Positions 1 through 11,059 of a DNA stretch of 64,000 nucleotides are shown one piece after another. The translations under genes and the position numbers were made by a program. The notes below the pieces were generated by a model. That model was not told the origin of the DNA, ran no database searches, and saw only the letters and a list, made by a program, of their open reading frames with translations. The first letter of the stretch is position 1. Each line of letters starts with the position of its first letter. Source of the DNA: Belnapia arida (GTDB lineage: Bacteria; Pseudomonadota; Alphaproteobacteria; Acetobacterales; Acetobacteraceae); the NCBI RefSeq assembly GCF_016773205.1, contig NZ_JAETWB010000006.1, positions 124,001 through 188,000 of the forward strand, in the 5' to 3' direction.

Positions 1-1
1 C

Positions 2-451
2 TTCATGTGCAACGTGGACCCGGCGGCGACGCAGATGCTCGATTGGAGCAAGCTGCAGCCGGGCGTCGGCGACCTGGCGAAGACCTTCATGGACCGCTTC
101 CAGGCGAAGCATAAGCTGAGCGACCCGCCGACCCATGCCTCCATGGGCTTCAACAACACCTGGATCTTCCTCGAGCACGTCCTCAGGCCCGCCGTCCGCA
201 AGACCGGGGGAATGACCGCCGATGCCCTGCGCGAGGCGGCGCTCCAGGTGGACGTGCCGACCGGCGGCACCATCCAGGGCTATGGCGTGAAATTCGTGCC
301 TCCCGGCAACCCCATGGCCGGGCAGAACGAGCGCAGCATCGCGGTCGTCATGCAGTTCGAGAACGGCAAGTCGAAGGTGGTCTGGCCGACCTCGCTCGGC
401 CAGCCGATCGTCATGCCGCTGCCCGCCGGCAACGCCTACGCCGCCCGATGA
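2..451 (+). CDS. Branched-chain amino-acid-type ABC transporter substrate-binding protein, C-terminal part
   Basis: About 150 C-terminal residues of a periplasmic binding protein; the start lies before the window. The reading frame is open from the first bases and stops at 451. The context supports a LivJ/Peripla_BP_6-type protein: the ATPase start codon overlaps its stop (ATGA) and two ATPases plus two LivH/LivM-like permeases follow. Visible text such as MGFNNTWIFLEHV and GGTIQGYGVKFVPPGN fits the C-terminal lobe of such proteins. The ligand cannot be told; amino acids, amides and aromatic acids are all possible in this family. Confidence 0.85.
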   Translation, partial: FMCNVDPAATQMLDWSKLQPGVGDLAKTFMDRFQAKHKLSDPPTHASMGFNNTWIFLEHVLRPAVRKTGGMTADALREAALQVDVPTGGTIQGYGVKFVPPGNPMAGQNERSIAVVMQFENGKSKVVWPTSLGQPIVMPLPAGNAYAAR

Positions 452-1193
452 GTACGGCCCCGCTGCTGGAGGTCGCCGGGCTCACCAAGCGCTTCGGCGG
501 CTTCACCGCGGTCGACAACGTCTCCTTTGCGGTCGGCAAGGGCGAGATCCTCGGCCTGCTCGGCCCGAACGGCTCCGGCAAGAGCACGACCTTCAACTGC
601 GTCGCGGGAATGCTCCGCCCGACCTCCGGCTCGGTGCGGCTCGCCGGCGAGGAGATCGGCGGGCTGACGGCGGACGAGACCTGCCGGCGGGGGATCGGCC
701 GCACATTCCAGATTCCCCGCCCCTTCCGTGGCCTCTCGCTGCTGGAGAATGCAACCCTCGCCGCGCATTACGGCGCCGGCGGCCACATCGCCCGCGAGGA
801 GGCGGAGACCCGCGCCCGCGACGCCCTCCGCCTAGCCCAGCTCCCCGACGACCCGCACGCGACGGCGCACGGCCTCGGCGCGGCGGGGCTGAAGAAGCTG
901 GAACTGGCCCGGGCGCTCGCCACCCAGCCCCGCCTACTGCTGGCGGATGAGAGCCTCGGCGGCCTCGACACCGCCGAGATGCATCAGGCCGCTGCCATGC
1001 TGAAGCGCATCCGTGACGAGCGCGGCATCACCATCGTCTGGGTCGAGCATATCATGGGCGTGCTGCTCTCGGTCGTCGATCGCGTCGTGGTGCTCGACCA
1101 CGGCGCCGTCATCTTCCAGGGCACGCCCGAGGCGGCGCAAGCGGATGAGCGCGTCGCCGAGGTCTATCTCGGCCCGCCCGAAAGCCGCGCCGC

Positions 1194-1197
<4 letters not shown>
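448..1197 (+). CDS. LivG-like ABC transporter ATP-binding protein with a degenerate signature motif
   Basis: First ATPase (249 aa) of the branched-chain-type ABC importer, expected on the inner face of the membrane. Walker A GPNGSGKST is at residues 39-47. The ABC signature normally read as LSGGQ or LPYGQ is replaced by LGAAGLKKLE (about 143-152), and Walker B reads LLLADES with Ser after the catalytic Glu (about 163-169) instead of DEP. The rest, including the switch His in VWVEH, looks intact. The ATG overlaps the upstream stop and the next ATPase overlaps its own stop, so translation is probably coupled. The partner LivF-like protein has canonical motifs, so one composite ATP site may be weak. 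Confidence 0.9.
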
Positions 1198-1910
<713 letters not shown>

Positions 1911-1913
1911 GCC

Positions 1914-2768
1914 ATGGACTCCTTCCTGCTGGAAGCGCTCGTCAACGGCATCCTCCTCGGCGGTGTGTTCGCCCTGCCGGCGCTCGGCCTCAACCTCGTC
2001 TTCGGCGTCGTGGACGTGGTCTGGCTCTGTTATGCGGAGCTGGTGATGGTCGGCATGTATGCCGTCTGGTTCCTCTATACCCAGGCGGGATGGCCGCTCT
2101 GGGTGGCCTTCGCCGCCTGCCTGCCGGTGGTCTCGGTGCTCGGCCTGTTGCTGCACCTGCTGGTGGTGCGGCCGCTGCTTGCGGCGCCGCCGATCAACCA
2201 GGTCCTGGCGACGGGCGGCGTGCTCTTCCTGCTGCAGGGCGCGATGACGCTGATCTTCCGCACCGACTTCCGCAGCCTCGGTGTCGACATGCCGCCGATG
2301 GAGGTGGGCGAGATCTTCGTCAGCGGCACCAAGCTCGCGGCCTTCTGCGCCGCGCTGGTGGGTGCGGCGCTGCTCTGGGCCTTCCTGAAATTCACCTATG
2401 TCGGCACCGCCATCCGCGCCATCGCCCGCGACCGGGAGGTGATGCCGCTGATGGGCGTCGATCCGCAGCGCATCTACCTCATCGCCTCGGCGGTCGGCGG
2501 GGCGCTGGCCGGGCTCGCTGCCTGCCTGCTGGTGGTGCAGCTCGACGTCCACCCCTTCGTCGGCCTCTCCTTCGGGCCGATCACCTTCATGATCTGCGTC
2601 ATGGGCGGGCTCGGGAACATGCTGGGCGGCTTCCTCGCCGCCTTCATCATGGGGATCATCGTCTCGGTCGGCGGCTTCTGGGGCACGACCGAATTCTCCT
2701 ATGTCGTCGCCTTCGGCTTTTTCATCGTCACCATCTTCGCCCGGCCGCGGGGGCTCTTCGCACGATGA
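1914..2768 (+). CDS. livH: LivH-like branched-chain amino-acid-type ABC transporter permease
   Basis: Integral membrane permease of 284 aa with about eight hydrophobic segments, starting with a typical LivH N-terminus (ALVNGILLGGVFALPALGL). The cytoplasmic loop that contacts the ATPases is visible around AIRAIARDREVMPLMGVD. It starts 3 bp after the ATPase stop and overlaps the next permease gene by 4 bp (ATGA). It forms the translocation pore together with the LivM-like protein. Confidence 0.92.
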   Translation: MDSFLLEALVNGILLGGVFALPALGLNLVFGVVDVVWLCYAELVMVGMYAVWFLYTQAGWPLWVAFAACLPVVSVLGLLLHLLVVRPLLAAPPINQVLATGGVLFLLQGAMTLIFRTDFRSLGVDMPPMEVGEIFVSGTKLAAFCAALVGAALLWAFLKFTYVGTAIRAIARDREVMPLMGVDPQRIYLIASAVGGALAGLAACLLVVQLDVHPFVGLSFGPITFMICVMGGLGNMLGGFLAAFIMGIIVSVGGFWGTTEFSYVVAFGFFIVTIFARPRGLFAR

Positions 2769-3742
2769 GATACGTCATCCCCCTGCTGCTGGCGCTGGCC
2801 TGCATCCCGCTGCTCTCGCCGCCCGACTACTTCCTCCATCTCGGCGTCACCGTGCTGCTGACGGCCGTCGCCGGCACGGGCTGGGCGATGATGGGGCGCT
2901 ACGGCCTCGTCTCCTTCGGCCATGGCGCCTTTCTCGGCATCGGTGCCTATACCATGGCGCTGCTCTGGAACATGGCCGGGCTCACGCCCTGGGTCGGCAT
3001 CCCCATCGCCGTGATCCTGGCGGCCCTGGCCGGCGTCCTGCTCGGCTACCCCTGCTTCCGGCTGAAGGTCGTCGGCCACTACTTCGCGCTGGTGACGCTC
3101 GCCGCCGGCGAGATCGTCCGCATCCTCATTGTCGCGCTCCGTGACCATACCGGCGGTTCGCTCGGCATGACGCCGGACCGCGTTCCGCCCGACCAGGGTT
3201 TGCTGGCGATGCAGTTCGACAAATCCGGCTTCTGGTGGCTGGCTCTGCTCGCCTGGGCCATCGGGCTGCTCGCCTGGTGGCTGCTCGACCGCTCCATGGC
3301 CTCGAAGGCGCTGGCCGCCATCTCCGAGGACGAGGAGGCCGCCGCCTCCATCGGCATCCGGGTCACGCGGGAGAAACTGCGCGTCACCCTGATTTCGACC
3401 GCCCTCGCCGCGCTGGCCGGCACGCTGATGGCGCAGTACCGGATGTACCTGAACCCCGAATCGCTCGCCGGCCTCGGCATCTCGCTGCAGATCGTCTTCG
3501 GTGCGATCGCGGGGGGCATGTATGCCCCGCTCGGCCCGACCGTCGGCGCCATCATCACCATCGGCCTCGAGGAGGTGCTGCGCATCGCCTTCGGCACGGA
3601 GTTCACCGGCGGCGCGCCGCTGATCTACGGCATCCTGCTGGTGCTCTTCATGATCTACCTGCCGCGCGGCATCGTCGGCATCGTGGAGCGCAAGCGGCGC
3701 AGCGCGGCCGCGCCGCTCGGCCTGCCGGTCGGCGCGAAATAG
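2765..3742 (+). CDS. livM: LivM-like branched-chain amino-acid-type ABC transporter permease
   Basis: 325-aa permease with about ten membrane segments. The family motif around GRYGLVSFGHGAFLGIGAY and the coupling loop near AISEDEEAAASIGI are both present. The ATG at 2765 overlaps the stop of the upstream permease, which fixes the start even though the frame stays open far upstream. It is the last gene of the operon. Its stop is only 3 bp from the stop of the convergent glgX, leaving no room for a separate terminator. Confidence 0.92.
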   Translation: MRYVIPLLLALACIPLLSPPDYFLHLGVTVLLTAVAGTGWAMMGRYGLVSFGHGAFLGIGAYTMALLWNMAGLTPWVGIPIAVILAALAGVLLGYPCFRLKVVGHYFALVTLAAGEIVRILIVALRDHTGGSLGMTPDRVPPDQGLLAMQFDKSGFWWLALLAWAIGLLAWWLLDRSMASKALAAISEDEEAAASIGIRVTREKLRVTLISTALAALAGTLMAQYRMYLNPESLAGLGISLQIVFGAIAGGMYAPLGPTVGAIITIGLEEVLRIAFGTEFTGGAPLIYGILLVLFMIYLPRGIVGIVERKRRSAAAPLGLPVGAK

Positions 3743-3745
3743 GCC

Positions 3746-5695
3746 TCAGCCGGGCGCGGCCTCCGCCAGCAAGCGGATGCTGCGCGGGGCGAGGTCGCCC
3801 TCCGCCCCGGCGCTGTCGGCGAGGCAGCGCCAGGCAAAGCCTTCCCGCGGCGCCGGCGGCACCAGCGGCACCGGCGCCTCGCCGCCATTCAGCGCCACCA
3901 GAACCCGGTCCCCCTCGGCATACAGCGCGACCGCCAGCGCACGGCCGTCGCTCCAATCCGCCGCCCCGCCCTCCGGCCGCAGCCACTCCACATCGGGGAT
4001 GCCGCTCGCATCGGTGGCGGCGCCGGTCAGCCTGCGCCCGTCATGCAGCGCCGGATGGGTGAGCCGCGCCCGCACGAGCGCCGCGGTGAATTCGACCAGC
4101 CACTCGTCCATCTCCTCCCAATCGAACCAGGAGATGGGGTTGTCCTGCGCGTAGGCGTTGTTGTTGCCGCCCTGGCTGCGCCCCGCCTCGTCGCCCATCG
4201 AGAGCATCGGCGTCCCCCGCGCGGTCAGCAGCAGGGCGAGCAGCGCGCGCACGTCACCGCCCCGGCTGGCGAGCACGCCAGGGTCATCCGTCGGCCCCTC
4301 GACGCCGTGGTTCCAGGAGAAATTCTCCCCCGTGCCGTCGCGGTTCTCCTCGCCGTTCGCCCAGTTGCGCCGCGCCGTGTAGGCGGTGAGATCGGCCATG
4401 GTGAAGCCGTCATGCGCAGTGATGAAGTTGACGCTGTCCTCAGCCGGGCGGGCGGCGCCGAAAACATCTGCCGAACCGGCGAAGCACGTCGCCAATTCCC
4501 CGAGCAACCCGCCATCCCCGCGCCAGAAGCGGCGGGTGGTATCGCGGAAGCGGTCGTTCCATTCGCCCCAGCCGGCGGGGAAGCGGCCAAGCTCATAGGT
4601 GCCGATATCCCAAGGCTCGGCGATGATGAGCAACTCGCGCAGCACGGGGTCCTGCCGCATGGCCGAAAGCAGCGGCGCCTGCGCGTCGAACCCGCCTTCC
4701 CGCCGCCCGAGCGTCGCCGCCAGGTCGAGCCGGAAGCCGGCGACGCCCGCCTGCACGGCCCAGTGCCGCAGTGCATCCATCACCAGCCGCAGCGGCCATG
4801 GCCGGTCGAGGGCGAGCGTGTTCCCCGTCCCCGCATCGTTCGCGTAGCCGGCTCCGCGCGTCCGGTAGAAGGCGCGGTTGCCGAGCCCGCGCAGCGAGAG
4901 CGTCGGCCCCTCCGCATCCCCCTCGCCGCTATGGTTGAAGACGACATCGAGGATGGTGCCGATGCCCGCCGCCCGCAGCGACGCGACCGCGGCCCGTACC
5001 TCCGCCATTCCGCCCGGCGCCAGGCGCGGACAGGGTACGAGGAAGGCGACCGGGTTGTAGTTCCAGTAATTGGTCAGCCCGAGCGGCGGCAGGTGCCGCT
5101 CGTCGATCCCCGCCGCCACCGGCAGCACTTCGACATGCGTCACCCCGAGCCTGTGCAGATGGGCGATCGCCGCCGGATGGGCGAGCGCGGCGAAGGTGCC
5201 GCGGATCGCCTCCGGGATGGCCGGGTGGCGCATGGTGAAGCCGCGGACATGCGCCTCGTAGACCACCCGCGGCCCTGCCGGCAACAGCGCCATCTGCGCC
5301 GGCACTGCCGCTGTCCCGGCGACGATCCCCTTCGGCAGGTAGGGTGCGCTGTCCGTCCCGTCCGGCCACTCGCCCGTGTCGAGGAGCGCCGGATGCAGCC
5401 GGAAGCCCCGGTCCAGCGCCACCGCCCAGGGGTCGACCAGGAGCTTCGCCGGGTTGAACCGGTGCCCCTCCTCGGGCGCCCATGGTCCCTCCGCACGGAA
5501 TCCGTAGCGCGCCCCGACGCCGATGCCCGGCACGTATCCATGCCACAAGGCCCCCGTGCGCGCCGTCAGGCGGTGTCGCGCCACCTCCCGCTCGCCTTTG
5601 AAAAGGCAGAACTCCACGCCCGTCGCATCCGGCGCGACGATGCCGACACGCACCCCATCGCCATCGGCGACGACGCCCGGCTGCGGCTCAGCCAT
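3746..5695 (-). CDS. glgX: Glycogen debranching enzyme GlgX
   Basis: Isoamylase-type GH13 enzyme (649 aa) that hydrolyses alpha-1,6 branches left after phosphorylase trimming of glycogen. An N-terminal CBM48-like domain (about 1-110) is followed by the catalytic barrel. The nucleophile Asp is in GFRLDLAATL, the acid Glu in IIAEPWDIG and the conserved HD pair in ITAHDGFTM. It overlaps the end of glgA by 8 bp and is last in the minus-strand run glgP-glgC-glgA-glgX. Confidence 0.95.
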   Translation of the reverse strand: MAEPQPGVVADGDGVRVGIVAPDATGVEFCLFKGEREVARHRLTARTGALWHGYVPGIGVGARYGFRAEGPWAPEEGHRFNPAKLLVDPWAVALDRGFRLHPALLDTGEWPDGTDSAPYLPKGIVAGTAAVPAQMALLPAGPRVVYEAHVRGFTMRHPAIPEAIRGTFAALAHPAAIAHLHRLGVTHVEVLPVAAGIDERHLPPLGLTNYWNYNPVAFLVPCPRLAPGGMAEVRAAVASLRAAGIGTILDVVFNHSGEGDAEGPTLSLRGLGNRAFYRTRGAGYANDAGTGNTLALDRPWPLRLVMDALRHWAVQAGVAGFRLDLAATLGRREGGFDAQAPLLSAMRQDPVLRELLIIAEPWDIGTYELGRFPAGWGEWNDRFRDTTRRFWRGDGGLLGELATCFAGSADVFGAARPAEDSVNFITAHDGFTMADLTAYTARRNWANGEENRDGTGENFSWNHGVEGPTDDPGVLASRGGDVRALLALLLTARGTPMLSMGDEAGRSQGGNNNAYAQDNPISWFDWEEMDEWLVEFTAALVRARLTHPALHDGRRLTGAATDASGIPDVEWLRPEGGAADWSDGRALAVALYAEGDRVLVALNGGEAPVPLVPPAPREGFAWRCLADSAGAEGDLAPRSIRLLAEAAPG

Positions 5696-7097
5696 TCACC
5701 AAATCCTTGAACAAGTCCGCATAGCGCCCGGCCGACCGCGCCCAGGAAACATCGGCCGCCAGCGCGTTCCGCCGCATCGCCGCCCAGGCCGGCGAATCGC
5801 GCCAGAGCGCTGCGGTCCGCCGCAGCGCCCCCGCCAGCGCCTCGGCGGAAGGCGGGGCGAACTGAACCCCCGTCGCCGCCCCGGCCGCCAGCGCCGCCTC
5901 GTTGGCGTCGATCACCGTATCGGCGAGCCCGCCGACCCGCGTCACCACCGGCGGCGCCCCGTAGCGGAGCGCGCAGAGCTGCGCGAGGCCGCATGGCTCG
6001 AAGCGCGAGGGCACCAGCACCGCGTCCGCCCCGCCATAGCCGAGCCGTGCCAGCCCCTCGTCGAAGCCGATCACCGCCCCGACCCGCCCGGGATTCACCG
6101 CTGCCGCCTCCCGGCACCGCGCCTCCAGCGCACGGTCACCGGTACCGAGGATGGCGAGCAGCCCGCCCTCCGCCAGCAGCGCCGGCAGCGCGTCCAGCAC
6201 CAGGTCGATACCCTTCTGCCAGGCCAGCCGCCCGACGAAGAGGAAGAGCGGCCCACCCTCCCCGAGCCCGAACCGCGCCTGCAGCACCGCCCGGTTCGCC
6301 GCCCGCGCCTCGGGCTCCGCCAGCGAGAAGCGCGCTGCCAGATGCTGGTCCGTCGCCGGGTTCCACTCCGCCGTATCCAGCCCGTTGAGGATGCCGCTCA
6401 CCGCCGCCGCGCGATGCCGCAGCAGCCCGTCGAGTCCCATCCCACCCTCCGGCGTGCGGATTTCCGCCGCATAGGTGGGCGAGACGGTCGTGATCCGGTC
6501 GGCATAGTGGAGTCCTGCCTTGAGGAAGCCGACGCCCCCGAAATACTCCAACCCCTCGACGGCGAAGGCCTCCGCCGGCAGGCCGAGTCGCGGGAAGAGC
6601 TCCGCCGGATACCGCCCCTGGAAGGCCAGGTTGTGGATGGTGAAGACCAGCGGCCGCGCCCCGCGCAGATAGGCACCCGCGAGCCCCGCCTGCCAGTCAT
6701 GCGCATGGACGATACCGAAGCCTTCCGCCGCCTCCGCCGCCGCCCGGCCGAGCGCGGCGAAGCGGATCGGATTGTCCGCCCAATCCTGCCCGTCCGGTCC
6801 GAGATAGGGGTTGCCCGGCCGGCCATAGAGATGCGCCGCCTCCAGCACGATCAGGTCGAGCCCCGCCGTCGCACCGCGTAGCAGCCGCGCCGGCCCGCCG
6901 AACAACTCCGGCCATTCGCGAACCGCCTCGCCGCCCTCGAGCGCCGACAGCACCGCCGGGTAGCCGGGGAGCAGCGTCGTGACGCCGATGCCCTCCGCCG
7001 CCAACGCCCCGGGCAGGGCACCTACCACATCCGCGAGCCCCCCTGTCTTCACCAGCGGGAAGCATTCCGAGGCAACCGCCAATACACGCAGGCTCAT
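5688..7097 (-). CDS. glgA: Glycogen synthase (ADP-glucose-dependent)
   Basis: GT5 glycogen synthase (469 aa) transferring glucose from ADP-glucose to the growing alpha-1,4 chain. The N-terminal [10 protein letters not shown] motif that binds ADP-glucose is near residue 17, and the C-terminal half has the E-x7-E region in [11 protein letters not shown]. The length is normal for bacterial GlgA. The start overlaps the stop of glgC by 4 bp, pointing to translational coupling with the enzyme that makes its substrate. Confidence 0.96.
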   Translation of the reverse strand: MSLRVLAVASECFPLVKTGGLADVVGALPGALAAEGIGVTTLLPGYPAVLSALEGGEAVREWPELFGGPARLLRGATAGLDLIVLEAAHLYGRPGNPYLGPDGQDWADNPIRFAALGRAAAEAAEGFGIVHAHDWQAGLAGAYLRGARPLVFTIHNLAFQGRYPAELFPRLGLPAEAFAVEGLEYFGGVGFLKAGLHYADRITTVSPTYAAEIRTPEGGMGLDGLLRHRAAAVSGILNGLDTAEWNPATDQHLAARFSLAEPEARAANRAVLQARFGLGEGGPLFLFVGRLAWQKGIDLVLDALPALLAEGGLLAILGTGDRALEARCREAAAVNPGRVGAVIGFDEGLARLGYGGADAVLVPSRFEPCGLAQLCALRYGAPPVVTRVGGLADTVIDANEAALAAGAATGVQFAPPSAEALAGALRRTAALWRDSPAWAAMRRNALAADVSWARSAGRYADLFKDLVNG

Positions 7098-8377
7098 CCC
7101 GCCAGCTTGTCCAGCATCGCCTGGGTGACAAGGCAGATGCCCTTCTCCGTCCGCCGGAAGCGCCGCGCATCCTCCACCGGGTCCTCGCCGACGACGAGGC
7201 CGGGCGGAATCCTCACGCCCCGGTCCACCACCACATTGGTCAGCCGCGCATGCTGCCCGACATCCACCTGCGGCAGAAGCACCGCCCCCTCGACCTTCGA
7301 CCAGCTATGCAGACGCGTCCCGGTGAAGAGCAGCGAGCGGCGCGCCGAGGCACCCGAGATGATGCACCCGCCCGAGACGAGCGAAGAGATCGCTTCCCCT
7401 CGCCGCCCCGCGACGTCATGGACGAATTTCGCCGGCGGCGTGATCTCGGCATAGGTCCAGATCGGCCAGTCGCGGTCGAAGAGGTCGAGCGGCGGGACGA
7501 TGTCCGTCAGGTCGATATTGGCTTCCCAATAGGCATCGACCGTCCCTACGTCGCGCCAATAAGGCTGGAATTCGGAGGAGGAGCGCACGCAGGACCGTTC
7601 GAAGCGATGCGCGACGGCCGTCCCGTTCCGCATCAGCCAGGGGATGATGTCCTTGCCGAAGTCGTGCTCCGAATTCGGGTCCTCCGCATCCCGCCTGAGC
7701 AGGTCGAGCAGGAAGCGCGTCTCGAAGACGTAGACGCCCATGCTGGCGAGCGCGAGGTCCGGCCGGTCCGGAATGCCCGGCGGGTCGGCCGGCTTCTCGA
7801 GGAACTCGACAATGCGCGCCGTCTGGTCGACTTTCATCACCCCGAAGCCGCGCGCCTCCAGCCGCGGCACCGCCATGCAGGAGACGGTGACGTCGGCGCC
7901 GCTCTCGACGTGCTGCGCCAGCATCTTCTCGTAGTCCATCTTGTAGATGTGGTCGCCGGCCAGCAGCACGATGTGCCGCGGCGCCATGTCGGCGATGATG
8001 TCGCTGTTCTGGAACACCGCATCCGCCGTGCCGAGATACCAGTTCTGCTCCGAGACACGCTGGCTGGCGGGGAGGATGTCGAAGCTCTCGTTCCGCTCCG
8101 GCCTGAGGAAGGTCCAGCCCCGCTGCAGGTGGCGGATCAGGCTGTGCGCCTTGTATTGCGTGGCGACCGCGACGCGCCGGATGCCGGAATTGATGGCGTT
8201 GGAAAGGGCGAAGTCGATGATGCGCGACTTGCCGCCGAAATAGACCGCCGGCTTGGCCCGGCGGTCCGTCAACTCCATCAGCCGGCTGCCGCGCCCGCCG
8301 GCCAGGACGAAGGCCATGGCCGTGCGGGCCAGCGGCCCATGAGCGCGTTCCGGCCCATACTCACGGCTGTTCGGCAT
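7094..8377 (-). CDS. glgC: Glucose-1-phosphate adenylyltransferase
   Basis: ADP-glucose pyrophosphorylase (427 aa), the committed step of bacterial glycogen synthesis from glucose-1-phosphate and ATP. The nucleotide-binding signature [16 protein letters not shown] and the following [17 protein letters not shown] are near the N-terminus, and a left-handed beta-helix region ends the protein. The ATG at 8377 was chosen because GGGGGAG lies 6-8 bases before it; the frame runs on upstream but without a better start. Allosteric control by sugar phosphates is usual in this family but cannot be read from the sequence. Confidence 0.95.
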   Translation of the reverse strand: MPNSREYGPERAHGPLARTAMAFVLAGGRGSRLMELTDRRAKPAVYFGGKSRIIDFALSNAINSGIRRVAVATQYKAHSLIRHLQRGWTFLRPERNESFDILPASQRVSEQNWYLGTADAVFQNSDIIADMAPRHIVLLAGDHIYKMDYEKMLAQHVESGADVTVSCMAVPRLEARGFGVMKVDQTARIVEFLEKPADPPGIPDRPDLALASMGVYVFETRFLLDLLRRDAEDPNSEHDFGKDIIPWLMRNGTAVAHRFERSCVRSSSEFQPYWRDVGTVDAYWEANIDLTDIVPPLDLFDRDWPIWTYAEITPPAKFVHDVAGRRGEAISSLVSGGCIISGASARRSLLFTGTRLHSWSKVEGAVLLPQVDVGQHARLTNVVVDRGVRIPPGLVVGEDPVEDARRFRRTEKGICLVTQAMLDKLAG

Positions 8378-8492
8378 GCCTGTCTCCCCCGGTGGCGGCG
8401 GGCAGAGATTGCCGGGAAATCGATCCGCGCGACAGTTGCGAATCGACTTCGCGGCGATCACGCCCGCGTCGCCGGCGCGGAATGTGCCGCGC

Positions 8493-10988
8493 CTATTTCC
8501 GGACCGGCAGCTGCCAGATCTCCTCGGCATACTCCCGGATCGTCCGGTCGGAGGAGAACCAGCCCATATTGGCGGTGTTCAGGATGGCCGAGCGATGCCA
8601 GGCCGCCCCCTCCGCCCAGCGCCCCGCCACGTCGCGCTGCGCCTCGAAATAGGCGTCGAAATCGGCCGAGACCATGAAGTAGTCGCTGCCGCAAAGCGCA
8701 TCCACCAGGTCCGTGTAACGGTTGCGGTCATCCGGCGAGAAGACGCCCGAGCGCACCGCCTCCAGCACCTCCGCAAGCCGCGGCGAGGCCTCGACCGCCG
8801 CCAAACCTTGGATGCCGTCGCGCCGCCGCTGCTCCACCTCTTCTGTCGTCATGCCGAAGATGAAAATGTTCTCCGCCCCGACATGCTCCAGCATCTCCAC
8901 ATTGGCGCCGTCCAGCGTGCCGATGGTGAGCGCCCCGTTCAGCCCGAGCTTCATGTTGCCGGTGCCCGAGGCCTCCATCCCCGCCGTCGAGATCTGCTCG
9001 GAGAGGTCGGCCGCCGGCACGATCATCTCGGCGAGCGAGACGTTGTAGTTGGGCAGGAAGGCGACCTTCAGCAGGTTCCGCACCGTGGGGTCGCTGTTGA
9101 TGACCCGCGCCACGTCATGCGCCAGCTTGATGATCTGCTTCGCACGGTGGTAGCTCGCCGCCGCCTTGCCGGCAAAGATCTTGACGCGCGGCACCCAGTC
9201 CCGCGTCGGCTGCGAACGGATCGCGTCATAGAGCGCGATCGTCTCCAGCACGTTCAGCAGCTGGCGCTTGTATTCGTGGATGCGCTTGATCTGTACGTCG
9301 AACATCGCATGCGGATCGACGCGGATGTCGAGCTGGCTGCGGATCAGCGCCGCCAGCGCCTCCTTGTTCTGCCGCTTCACGTCGAGGAACTTCGCCTGGA
9401 AGCCGGCATCGCCTGCCAGCGGCACCAGCGCCTTCAGCGCCTCCGGCTCGTCGAGGAAGCGCGGCCCGATCGCCTCGGTCAGCAGCCCGGTCAGGCCCGG
9501 ATTGCACTGCTGCAGCCAGCGCCGGAAGGTGATGCCATTGGTCTTGTTGACCACCTTCCCCGGCTCGAGCGCGTGGAAATCCTTGAACACGGTCTTCTTC
9601 AGCAGGTCGCTGTGCAGCGCGGAGACGCCGTTCACCTTGTGCGAGCCGACGAAGGCGAGATGCCCCATCCGAACCCGGCGCCCATGGTCTTCCTCGATCA
9701 GCGAGACGGAGGAGAGCAGGCGCGTGTCGCCCGGATGCTTCGCCCGGATACGGTCGAGGTGGAAGGCGTTGATCAGGTAGATGATCTGCATGTGGCGCGG
9801 CAGGAGCCGCTCCATCAGCGGCACCGCCCAGCTCTCCAGCGCCTCCGGCAGCAGTGTGTGATTGGTGTAGCTGACCGTGCCCTGGGTGATCTCCCAGGCC
9901 TCATCCCAGGCAATGCCGTGCAGGTCGACGCAGATGCGCATCAGCTCGGCGATGGCGATGGCCGGATGCGTGTCGTTAAGCTGGATCGAGACCTTGTCCG
10001 GCAGCGACTTCAGGTCGCCATAGACCCGCAGGTGGCGCCGCACGAGGTCCTGCAGCGCGGCCGAGGCGAAGAAATACTCCTGCTTCAGCCGCAGCTCCTG
10101 CCCCGCCGGGCTCTCGTCGGAGGGGTAGAGCACCTTGCAGATGCTCTCCTGCCGCACCCGGTCGGCCAACGCGCCGACATGGTCGCCGAAATTGAAGGCG
10201 TCGAGCTTCAGCGGATCGGCTGCACGCGCCGACCACAGCCGCAGCGTGTTCACATGCTCGCCGCGCCAGCCGACCACAGGCGTGTCATAGGCGACGGCCT
10301 GCACCGTCTCGGCCGGATGCCAGACATGGCGCATCCGCGCTTCGGAGACGATCACCGCCTCGACGCTGCCGCCGAAGCCGATGTCGTAGGCGATCTCCGG
10401 CCGGGCATACTCCCAGGGGTTGCCGAAATTCAGCCAGTCCTCCGGGTATTCCTGTTGCCACCCGTCACGGATTATCTGCCGGAACAGCCCGTGCTCATAG
10501 CGGATGCCGTAGCCGAAGGCGGGGATGGAGAGGCTCGCCATGCTCTCCATGAAGCAGGCCGCGAGCCGCCCGAGCCCGCCATTGCCGAGCGCTGCATCCG
10601 GTTCCGCCTGGCGCACCTTCTCGAAATCGACGCCGAGCGGCGCCAGCGCCTCAGCCACCAGATGATCGAGGCCGAGATTCGTCACCCCGTCCCGCAATAG
10701 CCGGCCGATGAGGAATTCGAGGGAGAGGTAGTAGACCTGCTTCTGCCCGCCCTCATAGGCAGCCCGCGTCACGCTCAGCCAGCGGTCGATGATGCGGTCC
10801 CGCACCGCCAGCGCGGTCGCCATGAACCAGTCGCGGTCCCGTGCCCCGGCCTGGCTCTTGCCGAGGTCGTAGGTGAGCTTCCGCACGATCGCCGCCCGCA
10901 GGGACTCGGCATCGAGCGCCTCGGCCGGCAGGGGAACGTATGAATTGGCCAGCGTGTCCACGGGGCGACCTACCTTTACAGAGACCAT
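8493..10988 (-). CDS. glgP: Glycogen/starch/alpha-glucan phosphorylase
   Basis: PLP-dependent GT35 phosphorylase (831 aa) that releases glucose-1-phosphate from glycogen. The PLP-lysine region [20 protein letters not shown] is present, and the length matches the 800-830 aa norm. The ATG at 10988 is preceded by GAGGA about 13 bases away and begins the text that fits the family (MVSVKVGRP). It is first in the glg run; glgC follows after 115 bp. No branching enzyme gene glgB lies in the cluster. Confidence 0.95.
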   Translation of the reverse strand: MVSVKVGRPVDTLANSYVPLPAEALDAESLRAAIVRKLTYDLGKSQAGARDRDWFMATALAVRDRIIDRWLSVTRAAYEGGQKQVYYLSLEFLIGRLLRDGVTNLGLDHLVAEALAPLGVDFEKVRQAEPDAALGNGGLGRLAACFMESMASLSIPAFGYGIRYEHGLFRQIIRDGWQQEYPEDWLNFGNPWEYARPEIAYDIGFGGSVEAVIVSEARMRHVWHPAETVQAVAYDTPVVGWRGEHVNTLRLWSARAADPLKLDAFNFGDHVGALADRVRQESICKVLYPSDESPAGQELRLKQEYFFASAALQDLVRRHLRVYGDLKSLPDKVSIQLNDTHPAIAIAELMRICVDLHGIAWDEAWEITQGTVSYTNHTLLPEALESWAVPLMERLLPRHMQIIYLINAFHLDRIRAKHPGDTRLLSSVSLIEEDHGRRVRMGHLAFVGSHKVNGVSALHSDLLKKTVFKDFHALEPGKVVNKTNGITFRRWLQQCNPGLTGLLTEAIGPRFLDEPEALKALVPLAGDAGFQAKFLDVKRQNKEALAALIRSQLDIRVDPHAMFDVQIKRIHEYKRQLLNVLETIALYDAIRSQPTRDWVPRVKIFAGKAAASYHRAKQIIKLAHDVARVINSDPTVRNLLKVAFLPNYNVSLAEMIVPAADLSEQISTAGMEASGTGNMKLGLNGALTIGTLDGANVEMLEHVGAENIFIFGMTTEEVEQRRRDGIQGLAAVEASPRLAEVLEAVRSGVFSPDDRNRYTDLVDALCGSDYFMVSADFDAYFEAQRDVAGRWAEGAAWHRSAILNTANMGWFSSDRTIREYAEEIWQLPVRK

Positions 10989-11038
10989 GGCGGCACCGCC
11001 GCAGTCCTCACGGAATAGTGCCAGACCCTTGCACGAAA

Positions 11039-11059
11039 CTGAACCGACTTCGCGTTCAG
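11039..11059 (-). terminator. Short inverted repeat after tupA
   Basis: The arms CTGAAC and GTTCAG (6 bp) are separated by 9 bases and overlap the tupA stop codon. No T-run follows. It could slow readthrough into glgP, which starts about 50 bp further, but it is weak and may be chance. Confidence 0.25.

Noticed and set aside
5523-6881. Plus-strand frame of 452 codons opposite glgX/glgA
   Set aside because: Antisense shadow of two unmistakable glycogen genes with coupled starts and stops.
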